A program made the position numbers and the translations under genes. Below are positions 8,353-13,865 of a DNA stretch of 18,334 bases, in pieces. The first letter of the stretch is position 1. Each line of letters opens with the position of its first letter. Source of the stretch: Flavobacteriales bacterium CG18_big_fil_WC_8_21_14_2_50_32_9 (lineage in GTDB: Bacteria; Bacteroidota; Bacteroidia; Flavobacteriales_E; Vicingaceae); NCBI GenBank assembly GCA_002770955.1, contig PCUH01000166.1, positions 1 to 18,334 of the forward strand, written 5' to 3'. The notes beneath the pieces are model-generated. The model had not been told where the DNA came from and ran no database searches. It saw nothing but the letters and a program-made list of their open reading frames with translations.

Positions 8353-10038
8353 TTAATTTTTAATTAATTTCTTATATTTGAATCGTTTAGGTTCAGAGCC
8401 TAATCTTTTCCTTCTATTTTCTTCATATTCAGAATAGGAGCCTTCAAAAAAATAGACTTCTGAATTTCCCTCAAAAGCTAATATATGTGTACAGATTCTA
8501 TCTAAAAACCATCTGTCGTGTGAAATAATAACTGCACACCCTGCAAAGCTTTCTATGCCTTCTTCCAATGCTCTAATAGCATTTACATCCAAATCATTTG
8601 TTGGTTCATCTAACAATAAAACATTGGCTTCTTCTTTTATTGCCATAGCTAAATGGAGCCGGTTACGTTCTCCTCCCGATAATATTCCTACTTTTTTATT
8701 TTGGTCTGCACCTACAAAGTTAAATCGAGATAAATAGGCTCTTGCATTAATTGTTTTTCCTCCAAACTCCATCATTTCAGTACCTCCAGAAAAAGCTTCA
8801 AAAATGGACTTTTCATTGGTTAACTCTTTATGTGATTGATCTACATATCCAATTTTTACTGTTTCGCCAACTTTAAAAGAGCCTGAATCTGGTGTTTCTT
8901 CTCCCATTATTAATCGAAAAAGAGTTGTTTTTCCAGCACCATTAGGACCTATAATTCCAACGATACCAGCTGGAGGAAGATTAAATGATAGGTTTTCATA
9001 AAGTAAGTTATCTCCAAAAGATTTTGAAATATTTTGGGCTTCAATTACTTCGTTTCCTAATCGAGGTCCATTTGGTATAAACAACTCTAATTTAGCTTCT
9101 TTCTCAGATGCTCCTTCACTTAATAATTTGTCATAATTATTTAAACGTGCTTTCGATTTACTTTGCCTGCCTTTCGCATTCATTCTAGTCCATTCCAATT
9201 CTCGCTCTAATATTTTTCTTCTTTTGCTTTCTGTTTTTTCTTCTTGAGCTAACCGATTTGATTTTTGCTCCAACCATGAAGAATAATTTCCTTTCCAAGG
9301 AATTCCGTGACCTCTATCCAGTTCCAAAATCCAACCAGCTACATTATCCAGAAAATACCTATCATGTGTAATTGCGATAACTGTTCCTGGATATTGTTGC
9401 AAATGTTGTTCTAACCAAAAAATGGATTCTGTATCTAAATGGTTGGTAGGCTCATCCAACAACAAAATATCGGGTTGTTTCAGGAGTAATCGACATAAAG
9501 CAACCCTTCTTAATTCACCTCCAGATAAATTTTTTATCAGTGCATCTTCGGGTGGGCAATTCAACGCATCCATTGCTCGGTTAAGTTTAGCATCTAATTC
9601 CCAAGCGTCTAATGCATCAATTTTGTCTTGAAGTTCTGCTTGTTGTTTCATTAATTCTTCCATTTTATCTGGATTATCGAGAATTTCCGAATCTCCAAAC
9701 TTCATATTTACAGCTTCATAAGCGGCCAATACGTCTATTGTTTCTTGAGCTCCTTCTTGAACAATTTCTTTTACTGTTTTAGTTTCATCTAATTTTGGTT
9801 CTTGTTCTAAATAACCAATGGTATATCCTGGAGAAAAAGTAACATCTCCTTGATAGGAAGGTTCAACTCCTGCAATAATTTTCATCACGGTTGATTTTCC
9901 AGAACCATTTAGTCCAATTATGCCAATTTTTGCTCCATAAAAAAAAGATAAATAAATATCTTTTAAAATTACTTTTCCGTTAGGTAATGTCTTACCTACT
10001 TTGTTCATTGAAAAAATTACTTTTTTGTCATCACTCAT
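8353..10038 (-). CDS. ettA: Energy-dependent translational throttle protein EttA (ABC-F)
   Basis: A 561-residue soluble ABC-F ATPase, close to the usual length of about 555. It has two nucleotide-binding domains in one chain and no membrane segments. Domain 1 shows Walker A GLNGSGKS (42-49), signature LSGGE (171-175) and Walker B ILLLDEPTNHLD (191-202). Domain 2 shows GPNGAGKT (364-371), LSGGE (453-457) and VLLLDEPTNDLD (473-484). An acidic insertion near 95-145 fits the arm domain, and the basic charged linker at about 245-325 (KGRQSKSKARLNNYDKL) fits the P-site tRNA interaction motif. The N-terminal signature KVGKTLPNGKVILKDIYLSF fits EttA rather than Uup or YheS. In E. coli EttA binds the ribosomal E site and gates the first elongation steps according to the ATP/ADP ratio. 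The gene lies downstream of the csp terminator, so it needs its own promoter in 10039-10086, where TACTTTAG is a weak -7 candidate. Confidence 0.96.
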   Translation of the reverse strand: MSDDKKVIFSMNKVGKTLPNGKVILKDIYLSFFYGAKIGIIGLNGSGKSTVMKIIAGVEPSYQGDVTFSPGYTIGYLEQEPKLDETKTVKEIVQEGAQETIDVLAAYEAVNMKFGDSEILDNPDKMEELMKQQAELQDKIDALDAWELDAKLNRAMDALNCPPEDALIKNLSGGELRRVALCRLLLKQPDILLLDEPTNHLDTESIFWLEQHLQQYPGTVIAITHDRYFLDNVAGWILELDRGHGIPWKGNYSSWLEQKSNRLAQEEKTESKRRKILERELEWTRMNAKGRQSKSKARLNNYDKLLSEGASEKEAKLELFIPNGPRLGNEVIEAQNISKSFGDNLLYENLSFNLPPAGIVGIIGPNGAGKTTLFRLIMGEETPDSGSFKVGETVKIGYVDQSHKELTNEKSIFEAFSGGTEMMEFGGKTINARAYLSRFNFVGADQNKKVGILSGGERNRLHLAMAIKEEANVLLLDEPTNDLDVNAIRALEEGIESFAGCAVIISHDRWFLDRICTHILAFEGNSEVYFFEGSYSEYEENRRKRLGSEPKRFKYKKLIKN

Positions 10039-10086
10039 TTGAATATCAGTTTATTGTTTTCTATTATTAGTTAGCCCCTAAAGTAC

Positions 10087-10122
10087 AAAAAAAAAGTCGA
10101 TTCACTTTAAGAATCGACTTTT
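10087..10122 (-). terminator. Rho-independent terminator of the cold-shock gene
   Basis: On the minus strand a perfect 12-bp stem (plus 10092-10103 pairs with 10111-10122; AAAAGTCGATTC) with a 7-base loop runs into nine consecutive T residues (plus A-run 10087-10095). It sits 22 bp after the csp stop codon and separates csp from ettA. Confidence 0.9.
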
Positions 10123-10143
10123 AAATTTCACTAAAACTATTAA

Positions 10144-10335
10144 TTATGCTTTTTTAACATCAATAGCGTTTAATCCTTTTCTACCTTCTTTCAAGTCAAA
10201 TGTAACTTTGTCTTCATCAGTGATATCATCAATAACACCTGTTGCATGAACAAAATATTCTTCATTTGTTTCATCGTCTTTAATAAATCCAAAGCCTTTT
10301 GTTGAATTGTAAAATTTTACTGTACCAGTTTTCAT
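10144..10335 (-). CDS. Cold-shock domain protein (CspA family)
   Basis: A 63-residue single cold-shock domain protein, slightly shorter than E. coli CspA (70). It begins MKTGTVKFYNSTKGFGFIKD. The RNA-binding motifs are both present: RNP1 as KGFGFIK (13-19) and RNP2 as YFVHA (27-31), and the VTFDLKEGRKGLNAIDV end is typical of the fold. Such proteins bind single-stranded RNA or DNA and act as RNA chaperones that prevent structure from blocking translation. The gene stands alone: an intrinsic terminator follows it and the Crp/Fnr gene diverges from it. Its leader and upstream DNA (10336-10478) are extremely AT-rich, with TAATTTAG (plus 10372-10379) as a near match to the TAnnTTTG -7 box. Whether it is cold-induced cannot be told from sequence. 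Confidence 0.95.
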   Translation of the reverse strand: MKTGTVKFYNSTKGFGFIKDDETNEEYFVHATGVIDDITDEDKVTFDLKEGRKGLNAIDVKKA

Positions 10336-10430
10336 AAAATTGTAATAAATTAATAAATAAATAAATTTCTACTAAATTAGATAAAAAAATCTTATCATTT
10401 TATTTTTTTTTAATTTATTAATAAATAATT

Positions 10431-10442
10431 AATCATTTGATT
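10431..10442. other. Short inverted repeat AATCA-TT-TGATT
   Basis: Arms AATCA and TGATT flank two bases in the divergent csp/Crp-Fnr intergenic region. The half-sites resemble FNR half-sites but in the reverse arrangement and with the wrong spacing (FNR: TTGAT-N4-ATCAA), so it is noted only as a weak candidate. Confidence 0.2.
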
Positions 10443-10478
10443 TTAATAATTGTTAAAAAAATCATATTATTTCGCATG

Positions 10479-10508
10479 AAAAAAACATGATGAATGTCAT
10501 GTTTTTTT
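10479..10508. promoter_or_regulatory. Perfect palindrome of CRP geometry at the Crp/Fnr promoter (candidate operator)
   Basis: AAAAAAACATGA (10479-10490), six bases TGAATG, then TCATGTTTTTTT (10497-10508) form a 12-bp perfect inverted repeat. The core CATGA-N6-TCATG has the same 5-6-5 layout as CRP sites (TGTGA-N6-TCACA). It overlaps the place where a -33 box would lie for the -7 box at 10511-10518, so it most likely binds a Crp/Fnr dimer, perhaps the adjacent gene product itself. It could also be read as a hairpin with a T-run. Confidence 0.5.
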
Positions 10509-10510
10509 TA

Positions 10511-10518
10511 TACCTTTG
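10511..10518 (+). promoter_or_regulatory. Bacteroidota -7 box TACCTTTG
   Basis: TACCTTTG matches TAnnTTTG exactly and lies 19 bp before the chosen ATG at 10538. No TTG lies at the expected -33 position; the palindrome at 10479-10508 covers it instead. Confidence 0.55.
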
Positions 10519-10537
10519 TAACCAAAATTGTTTTTTT

Positions 10538-11248
10538 ATGAAGAAAAAATTTGAAATACCTCAATGTGAAACTTGCGGATCTAAACACAAATCTATCTTT
10601 TGTGATATATCTAAATCGGAAGTTTCTGAATTAAGTGATAGTAAAGGATGTAACCTTTATAACAAGGGTCAAGTGGTTTTTCATGAAGGGAACAGAACAA
10701 ACGGAATTTACTGTGTAAACAAAGGGAAAATTAAGTTGTTTCAAATTGGTTCTGAGGGGAAAGAGCAAATTATTCGTTTTGCCAAAGAAGGAGATATTAT
10801 CGGCTATCGTGCCTTATTGAGTGATGAGCCATTATCGGCATCTGCCACATCTTTAGAAGAAGATACTGCTATTTGTTTTATTCCAAAACAACAAGTGCTG
10901 AAAATGATAACAGAAAATCCTAATTTCAATTTTAAATTATTAAAAATATTGAGTCATGAGCTTGGTGAAACTGCTAAAATAATTACCGATTTAGCTCAAA
11001 AACCAGTTCGAGAACGATTGGCTGAAACATTGTTAATTCTAAAAGATACTTTTGAGTTGGATGATGAAAAAAATATTCAAGTTAAGCTTTCGAGAGAAGA
11101 ATTAGCAAATATTGTTGGAACAGCTACTGAATCTGTTATTCGTTTATTATCAGAATTTAAAAAAGATAAATTAATTTCTTTAGATGGTAGAACTATCAAG
11201 TTATTAAATATTCCTGCGTTAACCAGAACTGCAAATGTTTTTGATTAA
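10538..11248 (+). CDS. Crp/Fnr-family transcription regulator with FNR-like cysteines
   Basis: 236 residues from the ATG at 10538. A longer frame opens at 10487, but that start would lie inside the operator palindrome and upstream of the -7 box, and would add a hydrophobic 17-residue lead, so it is rejected. Residues about 40-125 are the cyclic-nucleotide-binding-type beta barrel (GQVVFHEGN, NGIYCVNKGKIKLF, EGDIIGY). A long dimer helix follows, and 180-225 is the winged helix-turn-helix (LSREELANIVGTATESVIRL). C10, C13 and C22 form an N-terminal cluster, and C113 (DTAICFIP) aligns with FNR Cys122 (TSMVCEIP). A 4Fe-4S oxygen or NO sensor is therefore possible, though C-x2-C-x8-C is wider than C-x2-C-x5-C in E. 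coli FNR. In the recognition helix, E198 and R202 match FNR Glu209 and Arg213, while Ser212 is replaced by I201. Target genes are unknown; the NOR-like operon at 13434 is a candidate. Confidence 0.92.
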   Translation: MKKKFEIPQCETCGSKHKSIFCDISKSEVSELSDSKGCNLYNKGQVVFHEGNRTNGIYCVNKGKIKLFQIGSEGKEQIIRFAKEGDIIGYRALLSDEPLSASATSLEEDTAICFIPKQQVLKMITENPNFNFKLLKILSHELGETAKIITDLAQKPVRERLAETLLILKDTFELDDEKNIQVKLSREELANIVGTATESVIRLLSEFKKDKLISLDGRTIKLLNIPALTRTANVFD

Positions 11249-11528
11249 TTAGAGGCTGTCTTTAAAGTCCAACTTCTTTCCCAAAAAAACGGGACAGGCT
11301 GTTATTCTCGTTTTTGAAATTCCGCCAACACCAGTTCGTATAAACCACGAAGTAGCTAAACCTCTATTAGTTTTCAATAATATTAAAAAAAAGTGCACTT
11401 GTAGTGTGAGAGCATCAACAATACTTAGAGGAGGGGGCTGTAGTTGAAAATAATTTCAAAATTTCTTATTAATCTATTGTTTTAAAACTAAATCTTTTTA
11501 GTTTTGACTTCAAATTGGAAAACCCTCA
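11249..11528. other. 280-bp intergenic region with repeat-like and IS-end-like sequence
   Basis: No convincing gene. Just after the Crp/Fnr stop, AGAGGCTGTCTTTAAAGTCC (11251-11270) resembles terminal inverted repeats of some insertion sequences, but no matching inverted end is seen nearby. One plus-strand frame is open for 64 codons (11253-11447) without any ATG. A short inverted repeat TTCGT/ACGAA lies at 11335-11351. The first copy of a direct repeat is at 11409-11440. Base composition is richer in G+C than the AT-rich spacer upstream of csp. It may be a decayed mobile or interspersed repeat element. Confidence 0.4.
11409..11440 (+). repeat. Direct repeat copy 1 (AGAGCATCAAC...), upstream of STAS-like gene
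   Basis: AGAGCATCAAC, A, ATACTTAGA, G, GAG, G, GG matches copy 2 at 11952-11982 at 25 of the first 28 bases. The two copies are 543 bases apart in the same orientation and bracket the gene at 11529-11915. Confidence 0.7.
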
Positions 11529-11915
11529 ATGAAATTTAAAACAAAAACGGCAGAATTTTTTTTTGATGAACGTGGATTTATTGTGGTAGAATTTTTAGCT
11601 AACAATGAAATTTTTGATGTAGCAGAAGCTCACGAACATATTCGTATAGCTAAAACATTTATTAACAATAAAAAACAACGAGTTTTAGTTGATCTTACTA
11701 ATAGTTACCATGTTCCGGATGCAGAAGCAAAAAAAATATTAGCTGAGTTTAATCTCAAAACGGCAGAAGCTATAATTGTTGCAACATTAGCCCACAAAAT
11801 TATATGTGCCTTCTATATTAAAGTGCTTAAAACATGTAAAGCAAATCACCCTGTAAAAATATTTATGCAAAAAGAAAAAGCTGTTGAATGGTTGTTGAAT
11901 CACCCAAATGAATAA
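11529..11915 (+). CDS. STAS-like (DUF7793-type) small cytoplasmic protein
   Basis: 128 residues, no signal peptide or membrane segment. It begins MKFKTKTAEFFFDERGFIVV and shows the alternating beta/alpha layout of STAS/SpoIIAA-like proteins: an initial beta pair, a helix (DVAEAHEHIRIAK), a core strand RVLVDLTN at 51-58 followed by a helix (DAEAKKILAEFN), a strand AIIVATL, a helix, the strand KIFMQ and a final helix EKAVEWLL. The ending matches small Bacteroidota proteins I recall as the DUF7793 family, whose role is not known. The serine of the phosphorylated anti-anti-sigma motif (DxS) is replaced: VDLTNS has T57 and S59. The gene is monocistronic as far as can be seen and lies between two copies of a short direct repeat. 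The start at 11529 gives the full fold and has no in-frame upstream alternative nearby. Confidence 0.75.
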   Translation: MKFKTKTAEFFFDERGFIVVEFLANNEIFDVAEAHEHIRIAKTFINNKKQRVLVDLTNSYHVPDAEAKKILAEFNLKTAEAIIVATLAHKIICAFYIKVLKTCKANHPVKIFMQKEKAVEWLLNHPNE

Positions 11916-11929
11916 AAACAAATTTTTTT

Positions 11930-11951
11930 ATTCCAATCATTTGCTTGGAAT
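11930..11951. other. Small hairpin after the STAS-like gene
   Basis: ATTCCAA, eight-base loop, TTGGAAT form a 7-bp stem 15 bp after the stop codon. There is no T-tract on its plus-strand 3' side, so it is not a standard intrinsic terminator. Confidence 0.4.
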
Positions 11952-11982
11952 AGAGCATCAACTATACTTAGATGAGAGGTTG
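11952..11982 (+). repeat. Direct repeat copy 2 (AGAGCATCAAC...), downstream of STAS-like gene
   Basis: AGAGCATCAAC, T, ATACTTAGA, T, GAG, A, GG repeats copy 1 at 11409-11440. Immediately downstream, ACTCCG and CGGAGT (about 11984-12008) form a 6-bp stem around 13 bases, which copy 1 lacks. Confidence 0.7.
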
Positions 11983-12040
11983 CACTCCGTTAGTTCATCT
12001 GGCGGAGTCATTACTTGATTAGGTGCTTCGTTGTTTATTT

Positions 12041-12529
12041 TCAGCTTAATAACTTTTCTTCAGTCATTATTTTAATCGCCTTCTCTGTTTCGTTTTGTCC
12101 ATCAGTTAATGAGCCTGGTAGCATAATCAGTCGCTTTTTAACTTTCCCATTCTCGTCTTCAAATAGCACTTCAAGTCTCGAACGAGTCAGTCCTGATCTG
12201 CCTTGTTTCAGTTTTATCTCTATTATTTTTTTTCGGTCGATAATTGGTGTTTCCGAATTATATAGGCTATTAATAATTCCGTAAATTAAATAAGCTCCAA
12301 TTAGTCCGAATAAAAACGGCTGAAATGTTTGTCCACTTTTATAAGAGTCGAAGGCAAAATAGAAAAGTCCGATTGATATTGCTCCATAAATCAATAATAT
12401 TCGAGTGATATTGTTTCCAACAGTCACTTTAGCCACATTCCCAATAACTCCGTCTCTTGTCAAAACAATTCGGTCGGTTAAAATATGACAGAACCCCGTT
12501 TTTGTTTTAAATGTCTTTTCTGTTTCCAT
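12041..12529 (-). CDS. Two-helix membrane protein of unknown function
   Basis: 162 residues. Residues 1-40 are a soluble beta-rich start (FKTKTGFCHILTDRIVLTRD, then GNVAKVTVGNN). Two membrane helices follow at about 42-60 and 70-90, and then a basic cytoplasmic segment of 100-162 that contains IIEIKLKQGRSGLTRSRL and ends with a helix. The arrangement of a strand-rich part interrupted by a helical hairpin recalls bacterial PH-like membrane proteins, but this is a guess. Proteins of this look in Bacteroidota databases sometimes carry the name of a purine-synthesis enzyme, which nothing here supports. It is transcribed alone, divergent from nothing close, with a good promoter at 12600-12631. The leader of about 60 bases holds a CCTCA/TGAGG inverted repeat (12563-12589). 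Confidence 0.75.
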   Translation of the reverse strand: METEKTFKTKTGFCHILTDRIVLTRDGVIGNVAKVTVGNNITRILLIYGAISIGLFYFAFDSYKSGQTFQPFLFGLIGAYLIYGIINSLYNSETPIIDRKKIIEIKLKQGRSGLTRSRLEVLFEDENGKVKKRLIMLPGSLTDGQNETEKAIKIMTEEKLLS

Positions 12530-12599
12530 TTCGTTTTACAATGAATGCCAACTTATATATATCCTCAGTTTTTAATTCATTAGTTGAGGTTTATTCCCT

Positions 12600-12631
12600 C
12601 AAATATATAAAAAATATAGCTTAAAAATCAA
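12600..12631 (-). promoter_or_regulatory. Housekeeping promoter TTG-N21-TATATTTG
   Basis: On the minus strand TTG (plus 12629-12631), 21 bases, then TATATTTG (plus 12600-12607), which fits the Bacteroidota primary sigma consensus TTTG/TAnnTTTG. It would start the transcript of the membrane protein gene beginning at 12529. Confidence 0.5.
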
Positions 12632-12705
12632 TCCAATAGCTTTTTATTTTGTATGCTTATATCATAAAATAGAAATTTATATTGGCTGAATTCAAAAGTA
12701 AGTTA

Positions 12706-12730
12706 TCTCATCTCATCTCATCTCATCTCA
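12706..12730. repeat. Pentanucleotide microsatellite (TCTCA)5
   Basis: Five perfect TCTCA units followed by TC. On the minus strand the array supplies the last codons and the stop of the gene at 12718-13170 (GAT GAG ATG AGA TGA). Confidence 0.95.
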
Positions 12731-13170
12731 TCAAACATAGGAATATCATCTAAAAACGCAAACGATTGATTGTTAAAATCAATTTTGCAACAGTAGTGTT
12801 GCAAACCATTGGTAACAATTAAATAGGGTACATGAAACACCATGTTGTAGCGTGCAATTTGATTGAATGTTTCTTGTGTTATTTTAACAGTAGCAGCCTT
12901 ACACTCAACTAAAACCAATGGATTTCCATTTTTGTTATAAACCAACACATCAGCTCTTTTTTGCATTTCATTTAATTTCAATCCTTTTTCAATTACAATT
13001 AAAGAGGAAGGAAATTTTTTCAATGTAATTAAATAATGTACAAAATGCTGTCTTACCCATTCTTCAGGAGTTAGCACAAGGTATTTTTTTCGTATGAAGT
13101 CAAAAATATACGCTTTGTTATTTTCTTGTTTAATTTTATGAGGATAATCAGGTAAATTGAGCGAATACAT
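12718..13170 (-). CDS. HsdR N-terminal-like PD-(D/E)xK nuclease-fold protein
   Basis: 150 residues, the usual size of the free-standing Bacteroidota proteins that carry only the type I restriction HsdR N-terminal (HSDR_N_2-type) domain. Landmarks are TPEEWVRQHFVHYLI (34-48), the PD-(D/E)xK core RADVLVYN with D74 followed by VLVECKA with E89 and K91, and a final beta segment PYLIVTNGLQHYCCKID. The catalytic Asp, Glu and Lys are all present, so nuclease activity is possible. There is no helicase part and no hsdM or hsdS nearby, so it is not a restriction system by itself; the family's role is unknown. It is a single gene, 187 bp from the membrane protein gene and divergent from the NOR-like operon. 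The last four residues (DEMR) and the stop come from the TCTCA microsatellite, so the C-terminus may differ among strains. Confidence 0.85.
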   Translation of the reverse strand: MYSLNLPDYPHKIKQENNKAYIFDFIRKKYLVLTPEEWVRQHFVHYLITLKKFPSSLIVIEKGLKLNEMQKRADVLVYNKNGNPLVLVECKAATVKITQETFNQIARYNMVFHVPYLIVTNGLQHYCCKIDFNNQSFAFLDDIPMFDEMR

Positions 13171-13433
13171 TTCTTTTTTTTTGTGTAAAAATAGAAAATA
13201 TACTTAAAACACTTAGATTCTTGGAAATTTTGACGAATTTATTTTTTTTCTTTATCAAGACGAAATTTTCAAGCATAACCGTAGCTACGGTTTAAAATTT
13301 TAACATAGAGAAAGAGAAAAAGAAAGAGTGAAAAAATCGATAACCTTAGTGTGTTGAGTATAAATGGGAGAATTTCTCTTAATAAATGAACTTCATTGTT
13401 TTTTAAATGGGATTATTATTTATTTTTGTCGAA
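13171..13433. other. 263-bp divergent intergenic region with a 16-bp palindrome
   Basis: This spacer separates the HsdR-N-like gene from the NOR-like operon. It contains the perfect palindrome AACCGTAGCTACGGTT (13277-13292), flanked on both sides by AAATTTT-type sequence (13263-13269 and 13294-13301). A pyrimidine tract (about 13238-13258) and a purine tract (about 13308-13338) lie further out and could partly pair, giving an extended hairpin. GAGAATTTCTC (13370-13380) is another small palindrome. No gene is seen, and neither FNR-type (TTGAT-N4-ATCAA) nor CATGA-N6-TCATG sites were found. Confidence 0.5.
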
Positions 13434-13865
13434 ATGGAAATTACTAAAAAATTGGCTCATAAAAATAAAATGGTAATGGCAATTATTGTCATTGTTTTTT
13501 TAGGCTATAATTTTTTTATTTACACACAAGAACCTCCAATTGAAGCTCAAAAAATGAGTGAACTCGCCATTCTTGGTGAAAAAATTTATCAAGACAATAA
13601 TTGCACAGCGTGTCATCAATTTTATGGATTAGGAGGGTATTTAGGTCCAGATTTAACAAATGTTATTTCCGCAGAAGGAAAAGGGTCTATGTATGTAAAG
13701 GCATTTTTAAATAGTGGTGTGAAAACGATGCCTCAATTTAATTTTTCGGAAGAAGAAAAGGAAGCATTGGTTGCATTTTTAGAAGCGGTTGATGAAACGG
13801 GACATTATCCCATTTATGAAGCAGCACAGAATTTTGGTTGGGTAAGTATAAAATATAAAAAATAA
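13434..13865 (+). CDS. NorC-like membrane-anchored cytochrome c
   Basis: 143 residues from the ATG at 13434 (an in-frame ATG at 13407 adds nine hydrophobic residues and is less likely). An N-terminal membrane anchor spans about 12-31, and the rest is a periplasmic cytochrome c domain. The heme c site is C57-T-A-C60-H61, followed by QFYGLGGYLGPDLTNV, which resembles the NorC sequence after its CxxCH motif. M99 in VKTMPQF is the probable second iron ligand. In NO reductases this subunit passes electrons from periplasmic donors to NorB. The stop codon TAA is followed at once by the ATG of the NorB-like gene, so the two are translated as a pair. A possible promoter has TTG at 13396-13398 and TATTTTTG at 13421-13428, which would leave almost no leader before 13434. 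Confidence 0.85.
   Translation: MEITKKLAHKNKMVMAIIVIVFLGYNFFIYTQEPPIEAQKMSELAILGEKIYQDNNCTACHQFYGLGGYLGPDLTNVISAEGKGSMYVKAFLNSGVKTMPQFNFSEEEKEALVAFLEAVDETGHYPIYEAAQNFGWVSIKYKK

Noticed and set aside
10487..10537. Upstream ATG extending the Crp/Fnr protein by 17 residues
   Set aside because: It lies upstream of the -7 box and inside the palindrome, and the added residues are hydrophobic and unlike the family.
11251..11270. Insertion sequence end
   Set aside because: It resembles an IS terminus, but no opposite end or transposase is present, so it was not called as a mobile element.
11930..11951. Intrinsic terminator after the STAS-like gene
   Set aside because: The stem lacks a T-tract on its 3' side.
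11976..11982. A third TGCAACC on the minus strand
   Set aside because: It lies within direct-repeat copy 2, has no GTCTT at 17 bases, and no gene starts downstream of it.
11952..12010. Integron attC site
   Set aside because: The CACTCCG/CGGAGT hairpin is suggestive, but there is no proper GTTRRRY core, no cassette array and no integrase in view.
12015..12284. 89-codon plus-strand frame
   Set aside because: Antisense to the better supported membrane protein gene; no family features.
12718..13170. Type I restriction-modification system
   Set aside because: Only the N-terminal nuclease-like domain exists; no helicase region and no hsdM or hsdS nearby.
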